Assembly: GCF_000317085.1 (NCBI RefSeq)
Contig: NC_019702.1
Location: 2,386,394-2,450,393 of the forward strand
Length of the DNA stretch: 64,000 nt
Reading direction: 5' to 3'
DNA from: Synechococcus sp. PCC 7502
GTDB lineage: Bacteria; Cyanobacteriota; Cyanobacteriia; Pseudanabaenales; Pseudanabaenaceae
Shown: one piece after another, positions 54,679-64,000 of the stretch
How positions within the stretch are numbered: position 1 is the stretch's first letter
Layout: each line of letters starts with the position of its first letter
Translations under genes and position numbers: made by a program
Notes under the pieces: generated by a model
The model's database searches: none
What the model was told of the DNA's origin: nothing
What the model saw: only the letters and a program-made list of their open reading frames with translations

Positions 54679-55671
54679 TTAAATACTCGCTGACTTAAAC
54701 TGCCAAGGTGTGTACCAAGTCTTACCGCCAACTTCCAAGGCAGCTTGATTACTACTGGCTTGGATCGTCTTACCATCATGCACCAAAGTTAACTTAATTT
54801 TTCCGATCGCCGTATCCCGACAGCTAAATTTCAAGCCCCTGGCTGTAGGTACCATAATCCATGTGCCTAAGCTATCAGTTTTACCCCTAAGCTCTACTCG
54901 CTGCCTACGGTTGTTATATGCCTGAATTTTCCAACTTCCCCAAGGCTCAATATCACAATAAATCTCACTTTGATCGGGCATAAAGTTATATACCTTACCA
55001 TTATGGTAAACAGCAACCATGGCAACATCACTTGAAATCCCCAAGGTCTTACGTTTGCCACCTGCACATACTACGCTGAGATTACTATTCCCATCAAAGG
55101 CATTGCACTGTACCCAAAACCATTGCTCTGGAAATGCTCCACCCCAGTTTTTTTCCATATATACTGGTGCATCTTCAAAGTCATAGAAGTGATCGCCCCA
55201 AGCCACACACCCTGAGCCCAAGCCATGCAGCTTTAAAATCTGCCAACCAGGAGCAAATACAGAAAAGTAAGATAACCAGCCCATGGTTGCTGATCTGTCA
55301 TTACTAATTGCCTGCATCCGATAATCCCAAGTACAGGTAAGGTCTTTTACGGGGTCATAAATTCTGCCTTGATTATGGCGATCGCTAGCAGAATAACCCT
55401 CCCCAGAGTGCCAATGGCTAAGATTAAGTCGTTCCCAACTAGCATAAAAACCTTGAACACTAGGCAAAGTTCGCCAAATATGCTGATCATTCACTCCTAA
55501 TACTTGCACTGATCCGCCACTATAGGCTGTCCCACCTTGGGGATCATCAATGGCATACATAAAGGCAAAGGATTGTTGAAACTGGGGTAAAGTTAAGCGG
55601 TAGTACCACCCCTCAAAGAATCTCCCTAAGCCACGGTTCCAGTGATAACCTTGATGGGCAACTTTCATCAT
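54679..55671 (-). CDS. tocopherol cyclase
   Basis: This enzyme closes the chromanol ring of tocopherol (VTE1/Slr1737 type). The 330-aa sequence has the family pattern GYHWNRGLGRFFEGWYYRLT near the start, MEKNWGGAFPEQWFWVQCNA in the centre and a beta-sandwich fold throughout. It acts on 2,3-dimethylphytylbenzoquinol or similar at the thylakoid membrane. The 4-base overlap with the upstream small gene makes the two translationally coupled. Confidence 0.93.
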   Translation of the reverse strand: MMKVAHQGYHWNRGLGRFFEGWYYRLTLPQFQQSFAFMYAIDDPQGGTAYSGGSVQVLGVNDQHIWRTLPSVQGFYASWERLNLSHWHSGEGYSASDRHNQGRIYDPVKDLTCTWDYRMQAISNDRSATMGWLSYFSVFAPGWQILKLHGLGSGCVAWGDHFYDFEDAPVYMEKNWGGAFPEQWFWVQCNAFDGNSNLSVVCAGGKRKTLGISSDVAMVAVYHNGKVYNFMPDQSEIYCDIEPWGSWKIQAYNNRRQRVELRGKTDSLGTWIMVPTARGLKFSCRDTAIGKIKLTLVHDGKTIQASSNQAALEVGGKTWYTPWQFKSASI

Positions 55672-55952
55672 TGATTAGGATGCTCGATATTATCAATAGT
55701 ACTAGCAATAAAAGTCACAGCACAAGTATTAGTCTCTGCTCCCTTTCCCAAGTGATAAAAAGTAAATTTATAATTTGGAAACTTGCCCGACTTCTGTAAT
55801 AAATCCGTTGCTACCCACAGGGCATTGCGATCGCTACTAGGTAAGTGAAATAAGCCATTTTTAATACCCTCCGCCAGACTTTCCTCGACTGCCTTGGTTA
55901 ACTGTGCCAAGACTCGATCCAAACTTGCCCTATCTATAGATACCTTAGCCAT
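55668..55952 (-). CDS. hypothetical protein coupled to tocopherol cyclase
   Basis: The 94-aa product is soluble and mixed alpha/beta (VLAQLTKAVEESLAEGIKNG). I recognise no family. It is sandwiched between the methyltransferase-like gene (9 bases away) and tocopherol cyclase (4-base overlap), so its regulation must follow theirs. Confidence 0.55.
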   Translation of the reverse strand: MAKVSIDRASLDRVLAQLTKAVEESLAEGIKNGLFHLPSSDRNALWVATDLLQKSGKFPNYKFTFYHLGKGAETNTCAVTFIASTIDNIEHPNQ

Positions 55953-55961
55953 ACTCTCCCC

Positions 55962-56606
55962 TTAACTTAAAACCTTAGTCGCAATTACAGCATAGAAAGG
56001 GTCGCCACTACTGGGGTTTAGCCACTGCCACAATAGGTTATGGGAATTAGCAGTTACCACCTCAGGTTCACTAAATCCCTTCACCGCCTTAAAATACGCC
56101 TTAACTAACTCTACCCGTTGTTGCTCTGAACTATCCCGCCAAGCTTGAATTGCCTTTTGATAAAACATCCGATTAGAGAAACTAATAATTGCGATGCCAT
56201 TGGGCTTTAATATTCGATAAATCTCCGTAAAAATCGCATCGGGATACTGTAAATACTGCACAGATACCGTATTGAGAATTGCATCAAACTCACAATCAGT
56301 AAATGGTAGATTTAAATTTTGATTTAGATTCTGGACAAAAAAATGATCCAAACGGGGATTACGCTGGAGTTCTTCAGCATTTAAGCCATGTCCCTCCACA
56401 TGATTAAACTTCATAGTCTCTGGCAAATGGGAAACCCAGCTACTCATTAAATCTAAAATTCGAGTGTGAGGTTTTAGGCGATCGCTATATAAATTAGTTA
56501 ATTGTCGAATAAAGCCATCATCGACGTGGGTGACAAATCGAGGATACTCATAAAAAAGGGCATCGTCACTGGGATCTAACTTTGTCCGCTCATGGGCTAA
56601 AAGCAT
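55962..56606 (-). CDS. SAM-dependent methyltransferase-like protein
   Basis: The 214-aa Rossmann protein resembles the type-11 methyltransferase family: a motif-I position reading ILDLMSSWVSHLP, then FDAILNTVSVQYLQYPDAI and ILKPNGIAIISFSNRMF. The usual GxGxG in motif I is missing, a trait of a related cyanobacterial and plant group. It lies upstream of the tocopherol cyclase gene on the same strand. A role in tocopherol methylation is possible but unproven. Confidence 0.75.
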   Translation of the reverse strand: MLLAHERTKLDPSDDALFYEYPRFVTHVDDGFIRQLTNLYSDRLKPHTRILDLMSSWVSHLPETMKFNHVEGHGLNAEELQRNPRLDHFFVQNLNQNLNLPFTDCEFDAILNTVSVQYLQYPDAIFTEIYRILKPNGIAIISFSNRMFYQKAIQAWRDSSEQQRVELVKAYFKAVKGFSEPEVVTANSHNLLWQWLNPSSGDPFYAVIATKVLS

Positions 56607-56662
56607 TGTTCTGTATCTCTAAAACCTGTGTAACTAGTGTTACATATTGTCAAAACTTATGA

Positions 56663-57295
56663 ATGGCAAATACTATGACTACATCTTCATTAAAACTAGA
56701 ATCAACTCAGATCGCTGAAATAGTCGAAACCGCCTCAACGGAATACATTGCCCAATGTCTAGAACCAAAACATTTAAGCTTTCCTGTCGTACCTGCCTTT
56801 GGTAGTTGGGTTAAAGCGATCGCTGAGGATCAGATAATTATCTATGGAGTGGTTTACCATGCCACAACTATGCCCATTGACTCAGTTCATCGAGCCGTTG
56901 CCCTTGGTTTATCTTTAACTGAACTCCAAGAACAACAACCGCAAATCTTTGCCATGCTCAAAACAGAAATTAAGGTAGCAATTCTTGGTTTTCAGGCAGA
57001 AAATAATATCTATCAACATTTGCCATCCCAACCACCACAAATTCATCAAGCCGTCTATGCCTGTAGCAGCAATGAAATCAACAAATTTACGGATGAGCTA
57101 CATTTCTTACGCACCCTCATCCAGATTACCAATGCTCCCACCGATGAACTCATAGCTGCCATACTCCGTAATACGTATCAATCTCGTCAAGGCGATCGCC
57201 AGTGGCTTGTAGCATCTGGACGCAAACTCAGTATCCTCTTAAAAGATGACTATGATCGCCTAGGTGCAATTCTTAACCAAGTTCATCTAATCTAA
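56663..57295 (+). CDS. HAS-barrel domain protein
   Basis: The 210-aa protein has an N-terminal HAS-like beta barrel (IAEIVETASTEYIAQCLEP, then VPAFGSWVKAIAEDQIIIYG) and a helical C-terminal half. Similar proteins are conserved in cyanobacteria. HAS barrels occur in HerA and F-type ATPase N-termini, but no ATPase domain follows here. The function is unknown. It stands upstream of the str operon in the same direction, 117 bases away. Confidence 0.75.
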   Translation: MANTMTTSSLKLESTQIAEIVETASTEYIAQCLEPKHLSFPVVPAFGSWVKAIAEDQIIIYGVVYHATTMPIDSVHRAVALGLSLTELQEQQPQIFAMLKTEIKVAILGFQAENNIYQHLPSQPPQIHQAVYACSSNEINKFTDELHFLRTLIQITNAPTDELIAAILRNTYQSRQGDRQWLVASGRKLSILLKDDYDRLGAILNQVHLI

Positions 57296-57345
57296 AAACT
57301 TTTCTAAAAATTTTACTCTACAGTTTATACAGATAAAATTAATAG

Positions 57346-57375
57346 TTGACTTCCACAATACAATATTGCTAAGCT
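57346..57375 (+). promoter_or_regulatory. possible promoter of the str operon
   Basis: TTGACT (57346-57351) and TAAGCT (57370-57375) are spaced by 18 bases, about 37 bases before the rpsL start codon. The -10 match is poor, so this is a weak call. Confidence 0.35.
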
Positions 57376-57412
57376 AGATAGCCGTTGATTTAATCTAAAA
57401 CTCTTAGAGTAT

Positions 57413-57826
57413 ATGCCCACAATCCAGCAGCTCATTCGCACTGAGCGTCAAAATGCTAACCAAAAAACAAAGTCACCAGCCCTCAAAAGCTGTCCACAAA
57501 GGCGTGGAGTTTGCACACGTGTATATACAACCACCCCGAAAAAGCCCAACTCCGCCTTGCGTAAAGTAGCACGGGTACGTTTAACCTCTGGCTTTGAAGT
57601 GACAGCATACATTCCCGGAATTGGGCATAATCTTCAAGAACACTCAGTAGTTATGATTAGAGGCGGAAGAGTTAAAGACCTTCCTGGAGTTCGCTATCAC
57701 ATTATCCGAGGCACCCTTGATACTGCTGGAGTTAAAGGAAGGATGCAAGGACGCTCAAAATATGGTGCCAAAAGACCGAAACCAGGACAAGCTGCCGCAG
57801 TTCCTACCAAGGGCAAAAAGAAATAG
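57413..57826 (+). CDS. rpsL: 30S ribosomal protein S12
   Basis: S12 lies at the decoding centre. The 137-aa sequence has [11 protein letters not shown], then [20 protein letters not shown] with the Lys that sets streptomycin response, [15 protein letters not shown] and [10 protein letters not shown]. The basic C-terminal extension is common in cyanobacteria. It is the first gene of the rpsL-rpsG-fusA-tufA operon. Confidence 0.97.
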   Translation: MPTIQQLIRTERQNANQKTKSPALKSCPQRRGVCTRVYTTTPKKPNSALRKVARVRLTSGFEVTAYIPGIGHNLQEHSVVMIRGGRVKDLPGVRYHIIRGTLDTAGVKGRMQGRSKYGAKRPKPGQAAAVPTKGKKK

Positions 57827-57910
57827 CTACAAATTGCTATTAAATCATTTGACAAGTTTTGACAGATCCAAGTTTTGACAAATTTAAATTAATCTCTATC
57901 CCTATATCAA

Positions 57911-58381
57911 ATGTCTCGCCGCACAAAAATCACCAAACGTATTACCCCGCCCGATGCTGTCTATAGCAGCCGCCTAGTTAATATGCTTATTCGTCGCCTC
58001 ATGGTATCAGGAAAATTTTCCTTGGCATCAGGCATTGTTTATGATGCTTTTAATGTCGTAGCTGAGCGCACAGGTAATCCAGCCATTGAAATCTTTGACC
58101 GAGCAGTTCGTAATGCTACTCCCTTAGTGGAAGTTAAAGCTCGTAGAGTTGGTGGAGCAACCTATCAAGTTCCCATGGAAGTTAGAACTGATCGCGGCGT
58201 TGCCTTAGCTTTAAGATGGCTAGTGCAGTACTCTCGCTCTCGCCCTGGACGTAGTATGTCTAGCAAATTAGCAAATGAACTTATGGATGCTGCTAATGAA
58301 ACTGGAAGTGCTGTGCGTAAGCGTGAAGAAACCCACCGTATGGCTGAAGCGAATAAGGCATTTGCCCATTACAAGTACTAA
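57911..58381 (+). CDS. rpsG: 30S ribosomal protein S7
   Basis: S7 nucleates assembly of the 30S head. The 156-aa sequence has [20 protein letters not shown], then [19 protein letters not shown] and [20 protein letters not shown]. Length and residues are normal. It lies 84 bases after rpsL. Confidence 0.97.
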   Translation: MSRRTKITKRITPPDAVYSSRLVNMLIRRLMVSGKFSLASGIVYDAFNVVAERTGNPAIEIFDRAVRNATPLVEVKARRVGGATYQVPMEVRTDRGVALALRWLVQYSRSRPGRSMSSKLANELMDAANETGSAVRKREETHRMAEANKAFAHYKY

Positions 58382-58480
58382 GCCTAGGTACTTTCAAAAA
58401 GTTACGGATCAGAATCTGTGACTATAACTATGCTATGCTGAAGATAATTTTTGTATTCCTGTAGACCCGAGGAAAAATCC

Positions 58481-60556
58481 GTGACGAGAACCATTCCCTT
58501 AGATAAAGTACGCAATATCGGTATAGCCGCACATATAGATGCTGGTAAAACAACCACCACCGAGCGTATCTTGTTTTACTCTGGCATGGTACATAAAATT
58601 GGTGAAGTGCATGAAGGTACGGCTGTAACCGACTGGATGGTGCAAGAACGGGAGCGAGGAATCACTATTACTGCTGCCGCAATTACTACCAGTTGGCAAG
58701 ATCACAAAATCAATATTATAGATACACCTGGTCACGTTGACTTTACAATCGAAGTTGAGCGTTCTATGCGTGTACTCGATGGTGTTATTGCTGTTTTTTG
58801 TTCTGTAGGTGGTGTTCAACCCCAATCAGAAACTGTATGGAGGCAAGCTGATAGATATAAAGTTCCTCGTATTGTCTTTGTTAATAAGATGGATCGAACT
58901 GGAGCTAACTTTTATAAGGTTTATGGTCAAATCCGTGATCGCTTACGCTCCAACGCAGTTCCTATCCAACTACCTATTGGCAGCGAAGACAAATTCAAGG
59001 GTATTGTCGATTTAGTAAAAATGCGAGCTTTTATCTACAATGATGAAATTGGCAAAGATATCACTGAATCCGACATTCCCTCAGACCTAGTAGAAGTAGC
59101 CAACGAATATAGATTAAAACTTATAGAATCAGTAGCTGAAACTGATGATGTATTGACTGAAAAATATTTAGAAGGCGAAGAATTAACTGAAGAAGAAATC
59201 AGAATTGGGTTACGTCGTGGCACTATCAATGGCACAATCGTTCCCATGGTTTGTGGTTCTGCTTTCAAAAATAAAGGAGTACAGTTACTCCTAGATGCAG
59301 TTATTGACTATCTACCATCTCCTCTTGAGGTTCAAGCAATTCAAGGACAACTTTTGGATGGTACAGAGGTAATTAGACCCTCTGATGATAATGCCCCGAT
59401 GTCAGCGCTAGCATTTAAAATAATGGCTGACCCCTATGGTAGGCTAACTTTTATTCGAGTCTATTCAGGGATTATTTCTAAAGGTTCATACGTTCTTAAC
59501 TCATCTAAAAATAAGAAGGAACGTATATCACGGTTAATTGTCCTAAAAGCAGATGATCGGATTGAAGTTGACGAGCTAAGAGCAGGTGACTTAGGGGCTG
59601 TACTAGGACTAAAGGATACCTTTACGGGTGATACCCTCTGTGATGATAAATCCCCTGTCATACTTGAGTCACTATTCATTCCAGAACCTGTAATTTCAGT
59701 TGCCGTCGAACCCAAAACTAAGCAAGACATGGAAAAGCTTTCCAAAGCACTGCAATCCTTGTCTGAGGAAGATCCAACCTTTAGGGTTATGGTTGATCCA
59801 GAAACAAACCAAACGGTAATTTCAGGTATGGGTGAGCTTCATCTAGAAATTCTTGTGGATCGTATGCTTCGAGAGTTTAAAGTGGAGGCTAACGTTGGAG
59901 CGCCACAAGTAGCATATAGAGAAACCATTCGTAAATCCGTTAGGGCTGAAGGCAAGTTTATTCGGCAAAGTGGTGGTAAAGGTCAATATGGTCACGTTGT
60001 GATTGAACTTGAACCTACCGAGCCTGGAACTGGATTTGAATTTGTTTCTAAAATTGTGGGTGGCTCTGTACCGAAAGAGTATGTTGGACCTTCGGAGCAA
60101 GGGATGAAAGAGGCTTGTGAATCTGGTATTCTGGCAGGCTATCCCGTGATTGACCTAAAAGCTACACTTGTTGATGGTTCATTTCATGATGTTGACTCGT
60201 CAGAAATGGCTTTCAAGATAGCTGGCTCTATGGCAATCAAGGAAGCTGTTTTGAAGGCATCTCCAGTTTTACTCGAACCGATGATGAAAGTGGAAGTGGA
60301 AGTTCCAGAGGATTTCATTGGTACAATTATTGGTGATCTCAATTCCCGTCGAGGGCAAATTGAGGGTCAAGCCTCTGAACAAGGTATTGCCAAAGTATCA
60401 TCAAAGGTTCCTTTAGCTCAAATGTTCGGATATGCTACTGATATTCGTTCTAAGACTCAAGGAAGGGGAGTTTTCACAATGGAATTTAGCCATTATGAAG
60501 AAGTCCCTCGCAACGTAGCTGAAGCTATCATTGCAAAAAGTAAAAGTAAAGATTGA
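58481..60556 (+). CDS. fusA: elongation factor G
   Basis: EF-G is the translocation GTPase. The start is a GTG at 58481, preceded by GAGGA; the open frame reaches 58451 but has no family homology there. Markers: [20 protein letters not shown] (P-loop), [33 protein letters not shown] and [12 protein letters not shown] near the end. The 691-aa length is canonical. Confidence 0.97.
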   Translation: MTRTIPLDKVRNIGIAAHIDAGKTTTTERILFYSGMVHKIGEVHEGTAVTDWMVQERERGITITAAAITTSWQDHKINIIDTPGHVDFTIEVERSMRVLDGVIAVFCSVGGVQPQSETVWRQADRYKVPRIVFVNKMDRTGANFYKVYGQIRDRLRSNAVPIQLPIGSEDKFKGIVDLVKMRAFIYNDEIGKDITESDIPSDLVEVANEYRLKLIESVAETDDVLTEKYLEGEELTEEEIRIGLRRGTINGTIVPMVCGSAFKNKGVQLLLDAVIDYLPSPLEVQAIQGQLLDGTEVIRPSDDNAPMSALAFKIMADPYGRLTFIRVYSGIISKGSYVLNSSKNKKERISRLIVLKADDRIEVDELRAGDLGAVLGLKDTFTGDTLCDDKSPVILESLFIPEPVISVAVEPKTKQDMEKLSKALQSLSEEDPTFRVMVDPETNQTVISGMGELHLEILVDRMLREFKVEANVGAPQVAYRETIRKSVRAEGKFIRQSGGKGQYGHVVIELEPTEPGTGFEFVSKIVGGSVPKEYVGPSEQGMKEACESGILAGYPVIDLKATLVDGSFHDVDSSEMAFKIAGSMAIKEAVLKASPVLLEPMMKVEVEVPEDFIGTIIGDLNSRRGQIEGQASEQGIAKVSSKVPLAQMFGYATDIRSKTQGRGVFTMEFSHYEEVPRNVAEAIIAKSKSKD

Positions 60557-60587
60557 AGGAATTAACAGGACAAGGAATATAAGTTAA

Positions 60588-61820
60588 ATGGCACGCGCAA
60601 AGTTTGAAAGAAATAAACCCCACGTTAACATCGGTACCATTGGTCACGTTGATCATGGTAAAACAACCCTAACTGCTGCAATTACGATGACTTTGGCAGC
60701 AATCGGTCAGGCAGATGCTAAAAAGTATGCCGATATTGATGCTGCTCCTGAAGAAAAAGCTCGTGGTATTACGATCAATACTGCTCACGTTGAATATCAA
60801 ACTGAGGAGCGTCATTATGCTCACGTTGACTGTCCAGGGCATGCTGACTATGTTAAAAATATGATTACTGGTGCGGCTCAAATGGATGGTGCTATCCTTT
60901 TAGTCTCAGCAGCAGACGGTCCTGAACCTCAAACTCGCGAACACATTCTTCTAGCTCGCCAAGTTGGAGTACCTAACTTAGTTGTCTTTTTGAATAAAGA
61001 AGATCAAATGGAAGGTGAAGAAGAACTAGTCGAACTAGTTGAACTTGAAGTTCGGGAATTGCTATCTTCCTATGATTTTGATGGAGATAATATTCCAATT
61101 ATCAAAGGTTCCGCACTCAAGGCTGTTGAGGCTTTGACTGCTAACCCCAAGATTCAAAAAGGTCAAGACCCTTGGGTTGATAAGATTCACGCCCTAATGG
61201 CTGCTGTTGATGCTTATATTCCTACCCCTGAACGGGCTGTCGATAAACCCTTCTTGATGGCGGTGGAAGATGTATTTACAATTACTGGTCGTGGTACTGT
61301 TGCTACTGGCAGAATTGAAAGAGGAAAAGTCAAGATTAACGAAACCGTTGAATTAATTGGTCTTCGTGAAACTCGAACTACTGCAGTAACTGGGATCGAA
61401 ATGTTCAAGAAAAGTCTTGAAGAAGGTTTGGCTGGTGATAATGCTGGCTTACTATTGCGCGGTATGAAAAAAGAGGATATTGAAAGAGGCATGGTAATTG
61501 CTAAGCCTGGCTCAATTACTCCTCATACTGAATTTGAAGCTCAAGTTTATATTCTTCAGGAAAAAGAAGGTGGGCGTAAAACTCCTTTCTTCCCTGGTTA
61601 TCGTCCTCAATTTTATGTACGTACTACTGACGTAACTGGTACTATCAAAGCATTTACAGCCGATGATGGAGCAGATGCAGAAATGGTAATGCCCGGAGAC
61701 CGCATTAAAATGACAGTTGAGCTTATCAACCCTATTGCGATCGAAAATGAAATGCGTTTTGCAATTAGAGAAGGTGGAAGAACTGTTGGTTCAGGTGTAG
61801 TTACCAAGATCATTAAGTAG
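60588..61820 (+). CDS. tufA: elongation factor Tu
   Basis: EF-Tu delivers aminoacyl-tRNA. The 410-aa protein has [18 protein letters not shown], then [20 protein letters not shown] and [20 protein letters not shown], with the cyanobacterial insert [19 protein letters not shown] region. It ends with the expected [13 protein letters not shown]. It is 31 bases after fusA. The rpsJ gene, which often follows tuf, is not present. Confidence 0.97.
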   Translation: MARAKFERNKPHVNIGTIGHVDHGKTTLTAAITMTLAAIGQADAKKYADIDAAPEEKARGITINTAHVEYQTEERHYAHVDCPGHADYVKNMITGAAQMDGAILLVSAADGPEPQTREHILLARQVGVPNLVVFLNKEDQMEGEEELVELVELEVRELLSSYDFDGDNIPIIKGSALKAVEALTANPKIQKGQDPWVDKIHALMAAVDAYIPTPERAVDKPFLMAVEDVFTITGRGTVATGRIERGKVKINETVELIGLRETRTTAVTGIEMFKKSLEEGLAGDNAGLLLRGMKKEDIERGMVIAKPGSITPHTEFEAQVYILQEKEGGRKTPFFPGYRPQFYVRTTDVTGTIKAFTADDGADAEMVMPGDRIKMTVELINPIAIENEMRFAIREGGRTVGSGVVTKIIK

Positions 61821-61854
61821 TCAAATTATCTGAGTTAATCCTATTAATTTATTG

Positions 61855-61882
61855 GTGCTGTGGGGACTTTACCTTACGGCAC
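61855..61882 (+). terminator. possible terminator of the str operon
   Basis: GTGCTG and CGGCAC could form a 6-bp stem with a 16-base loop, followed by a T-rich stretch at 61884-61906. The loop is large and the stem short, so this is tentative. Confidence 0.3.
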
Positions 61883-61943
61883 TATTTATTTTTTAGTTTA
61901 TTTTTTGACAGATGTATTTTGACAAGCTTATTTTGAGAAATAT

Positions 61944-62426
61944 ATGCTTAGCCTTATTGCTAATAATCTATCTGATACTCAGACGATCGCTAGAATCATT
62001 GCAAATTTATTAGAAGCAGGTTCTGTTTTATTATTACAGGGTAATCTGGGTAGCGGCAAAACTACATTTATCAAGGAACTAGCTGCATCTTTAGGGGTAA
62101 AAGCATTGGTCACAAGTCCAACTTTTACAATTATTGATGAGTACGATTGTGGTAGATTGCCTCTGTATCACATGGATTTATATAGACTCAGTAACCAAGA
62201 GGTGAATGAACTACATTTACAAGAGTATTGGCGGGGAATTGATTTTCCTTTGGGGATCGTAGCGATCGAGTGGGCGGAAAGATTAGAACTATTACCTGAA
62301 ACATATTTAAGTTTAAACTTCTCTCTTCTTGAGGGTAGCGATCGCCGTAGGATCGTTATTTCCGCTAAAGGTGAGCAGTACCTCAAGATCATTTCATGTC
62401 AACGCTTATTGGATTTTAATGTTTGA
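61944..62426 (+). CDS. tsaE: tRNA threonylcarbamoyladenosine synthesis ATPase TsaE
   Basis: TsaE is the small ATPase of the t6A37 tRNA-modification machinery with TsaB, TsaC and TsaD. The 160-aa protein has the Walker A LLLQGNLGSGKTTFIKELA (about residues 30-48), SPTFTIIDEYDCG and LYHMDLYRL. It ends with IVAIEWAERLELLPE. The length is typical. The next gene starts 7 bases later. Confidence 0.94.
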   Translation: MLSLIANNLSDTQTIARIIANLLEAGSVLLLQGNLGSGKTTFIKELAASLGVKALVTSPTFTIIDEYDCGRLPLYHMDLYRLSNQEVNELHLQEYWRGIDFPLGIVAIEWAERLELLPETYLSLNFSLLEGSDRRRIVISAKGEQYLKIISCQRLLDFNV

Positions 62427-62433
62427 AATTATC

Positions 62434-63279
62434 ATGTCACAACCACTGATTCAATGGTATCCGGGGCATATTGCAAAAGCAGAAAAAGCCTTATCTGAGC
62501 AATTAAAACGTGTAGACGTGGTAATCGAGGTGAGAGATGCACGGATTCCCATTGCCAGCACTCACCCCAAAATTGCTACTTGGACTGAAGGGCGTAGTCA
62601 TCTTTTAGTCATGAATCGCCTTGATATGATTTCTGGATTACATCAAAAGCAGTTGCAAAGATGGTTTAACCAACAAGAGCAGGAGGTATTTTTTACCAAT
62701 GCCAAGGATGGAGACGGCATTAAGCAATTATTGAAGGCGGCACAGGTGGCGGGGATTAGGGTTAATGAGCGCAGGCACAGTCGAGGGATGTTACCCCGAC
62801 CTGTAAGAGCGGCGGTAATTGGATTTCCCAATGTTGGTAAGTCGGCATTGATTAATCGGCTGCTAAATCGGAGGGTAGCAGAAAGTTCTAACCGCCCCGG
62901 AGTTACTCGGCAATTACGCTGGATCAGGATTTCCGATGCCATTGAACTTTTAGATACGCCGGGTAATTTACCATCTCTATTGGGAGATCAAGATGCGGCA
63001 GTGAAATTGGCAATTTGTGATGATATTGGACAGGCTGCCTATGACAATGTTTTGATTGCGGCGGCGGCGGTGGATAAATTTAAGGAAATTGGCGTGCCTT
63101 TACATATCAAGTATGGAATCTCGGCAAAGGAACTTAGCGGGATGGAATATATTGAAGCTGTAGCTAAGAGCGATCGCTATAATGGTGATTTTAAAAGAGT
63201 TGCCGATTTAATTTTGCATGATTTTAGAAAAGGTAGGCTTGGTGCAATTGCCCTTGAGTATCCATTTACAGAAATATAA
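62434..63279 (+). CDS. rbgA: circularly permuted ribosome-assembly GTPase (RbgA/YlqF)
   Basis: RbgA promotes late assembly of the 50S subunit. The order of GTPase motifs is permuted: NRLDM (G4) comes first, then GFPNVGKSALINRL (G1), then LLDTPGNL (G3). The N-terminus IQWYPGHIAKAEKALSEQLK is the family start, which supports the ATG at 62434; the open frame reaches 62329 inside tsaE without homology. Length about 281 aa. Confidence 0.94.
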   Translation: MSQPLIQWYPGHIAKAEKALSEQLKRVDVVIEVRDARIPIASTHPKIATWTEGRSHLLVMNRLDMISGLHQKQLQRWFNQQEQEVFFTNAKDGDGIKQLLKAAQVAGIRVNERRHSRGMLPRPVRAAVIGFPNVGKSALINRLLNRRVAESSNRPGVTRQLRWIRISDAIELLDTPGNLPSLLGDQDAAVKLAICDDIGQAAYDNVLIAAAAVDKFKEIGVPLHIKYGISAKELSGMEYIEAVAKSDRYNGDFKRVADLILHDFRKGRLGAIALEYPFTEI

Positions 63280-63482
63280 ATATCAGACTAGAAGTCATAC
63301 TCTACATAAGTGCATAAATTTAGTTGTTTGAGGGATTAGTTGAAAAATTACTTGATAAATTACCTAAGGTGTTGACAGCTACAAAATAAACTTAAAAGTT
63401 TTGCTAACTTCAAGGTAGGTAAATCATAGTAACTTTTATTAACAGTAATTAACCCAAATTTTATAAGCAGGAGCCGACCAGT

Positions 63483-64000
63483 TTGATCCCTCTTAGCCTT
63501 CTCATTATTGCTAATAATACTAATCTTAGTTCCTTACTAAGTTGGCACTTACAACAGGTTGGTTATTCTGTATATCAAAGTTTAAATTTAGGGCAGGCAA
63601 GGTCACTTTTACCTCAGTATCAGCCCAGCATCACGATCCTAGATTTAGATATATCTGATGAAAGCCTAGAGTTCTGTTATTGGTTGGCTAAACAAAAACG
63701 TACCATCATATTTCTAATCTCGAGCCGTAGTTCCGAAATGCAAATAGTTGCCGGGTTAAAAGCGGGAGCAGATGACTTTTTAGCTAAACCCTTTGGGATT
63801 CAAGAGTTTCTAGCACGGGTGGAAGTTCTTTCTCGCCGCATTAAAGTTGCAAGTTCATCTACATATTTAGACTACGGACATTTGAAAATTGATCTAGTGC
63901 AGCGTAGAGTACGCCTTAAGGGGAGCATAATTGACTTAACACCCCAAGAGTTTGTATTGCTGTATGTGCTGGCTCAGGCAGAGGGTGAACCTATTAGTCG
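63483..64000 (+). CDS. OmpR-family response regulator, atypical receiver (3' end outside window)
   Basis: The first about 120 residues form a receiver domain: LSLLIIANNTNLSSLLSWHL, then ITILDLDISDE and KAGADDFLAKPFGIQEFLAR. The conserved Lys and a phospho-acceptor-like Asp are present, but the acidic pair of the first strand is Asn-Asn. From about residue 135 an OmpR-type winged helix begins (LTPQEFVLLYVLAQAEGEPI). The start is a TTG with AGGAG nine bases upstream; a stop codon lies upstream in frame with no other usual start. Atypical receivers of this sort include NblR, which governs phycobilisome degradation, but the identity is not certain. Confidence 0.82.
   Translation, partial: MIPLSLLIIANNTNLSSLLSWHLQQVGYSVYQSLNLGQARSLLPQYQPSITILDLDISDESLEFCYWLAKQKRTIIFLISSRSSEMQIVAGLKAGADDFLAKPFGIQEFLARVEVLSRRIKVASSSTYLDYGHLKIDLVQRRVRLKGSIIDLTPQEFVLLYVLAQAEGEPIS

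Noticed and set aside
58499-60100. Several minus-strand ORFs of 70-110 codons opposite fusA
   Set aside because: They are shadows of a highly conserved gene in the other strand, with no homology of their own.
62329-62433. N-terminal extension of rbgA into tsaE
   Set aside because: The RbgA family begins at the QWYPGH segment just after the ATG at 62434; the upstream codons match nothing.
1-64000. CRISPR arrays, prophage or integrative element
   Set aside because: I saw no regularly spaced repeats, no phage structural genes and no integrase; the only mobile element I can support is the IS5-family copy.

Overview
The window comes from a cyanobacterium. It holds NDH-1 subunits of the CO2-uptake type with a CO2-hydration protein, tocopherol cyclase, Ycf35, a PlmA-type regulator, a SigF-type sigma factor and a bCNG-type channel. 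The octamer GCGATCGC (HIP1, the cyanobacterial dispersed palindrome) recurs throughout. The AT-leaning composition and gene set would fit a Pseudanabaena-like lineage, but that placement is only an inference. Most of the window is ordinary chromosome with short gene spacing and few long operons.

Layout. 1-2.1 kb (minus): the rpmH-rnpA-PH-domain-yidC block, with yidC running off the left edge. 2.3-9.6 kb: a compact RND transporter, a MazE/MazF-type toxin-antitoxin pair, hisF, a Uma2 nuclease-like protein and an MscS channel with a cyclic-nucleotide domain. 9.8-25.2 kb: moaC, an RND adaptor lipoprotein, a ClC-CBS-Usp fusion, a duplicated DUF305 protein, ispE, a cytosine-deaminase-like amidohydrolase, ycf35, msrP, a membrane GNAT, a creatininase-family enzyme, a protease-TPR protein, glutathione peroxidase, a 3-methyladenine glycosylase and an amylo-alpha-1,6-glucosidase-like enzyme. 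25.2-28.8 kb (minus): a cluster of poorly characterised membrane and envelope proteins, with a repeated leader element and two genes that share their N-terminal segment. 28.9-33.2 kb: a nickel-exporter-like MFS protein with a His-rich tail, carbonic anhydrase, a CSP41-like protein and a D-2-hydroxyacid dehydrogenase. 33.4-36 kb: an accessory stretch with a complete IS5-family element (906 bp, inverted repeats, two-frame transposase) and an Orc1/STAND-like P-loop NTPase. 36.4-40.1 kb: DUF554, tRNA-Arg(ACG), sigF, larC split by a -1 frameshift at a run of nine A, and a cupin.

40.4-47.2 kb is the inducible or constitutive CO2-uptake locus: ndhF, ndhD, then three unrelated genes (a 5'-nucleotidase and two small hypotheticals), then the CO2-hydration (Cup/Chp) gene. 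The ndhF and cup genes carry near-identical 16-bp inverted-repeat motifs at matching distances upstream, which suggests the two halves remain co-regulated although physically separated. 47.3-56.6 kb: an ElaA-like acetyltransferase, an orphan sugar-ABC permease, a tandem-ComFB protein, pyrF, plmA, a degenerate FAD oxidoreductase and a tocopherol cyclase group. 56.7-64 kb: the str operon (rpsL, rpsG, fusA, tufA), tsaE, a circularly permuted GTPase (RbgA/YlqF) and the start of an atypical OmpR-type response regulator that runs off the right edge.

I saw no CRISPR array, prophage or rRNA. The observations most worth following are the larC frameshift site, the interrupted NDH-1/Cup locus with its paired motifs, the repeated leader in the 25-29 kb envelope cluster, the IS-adjacent NTPase and two proteins that have lost canonical catalytic or phosphorylation residues.
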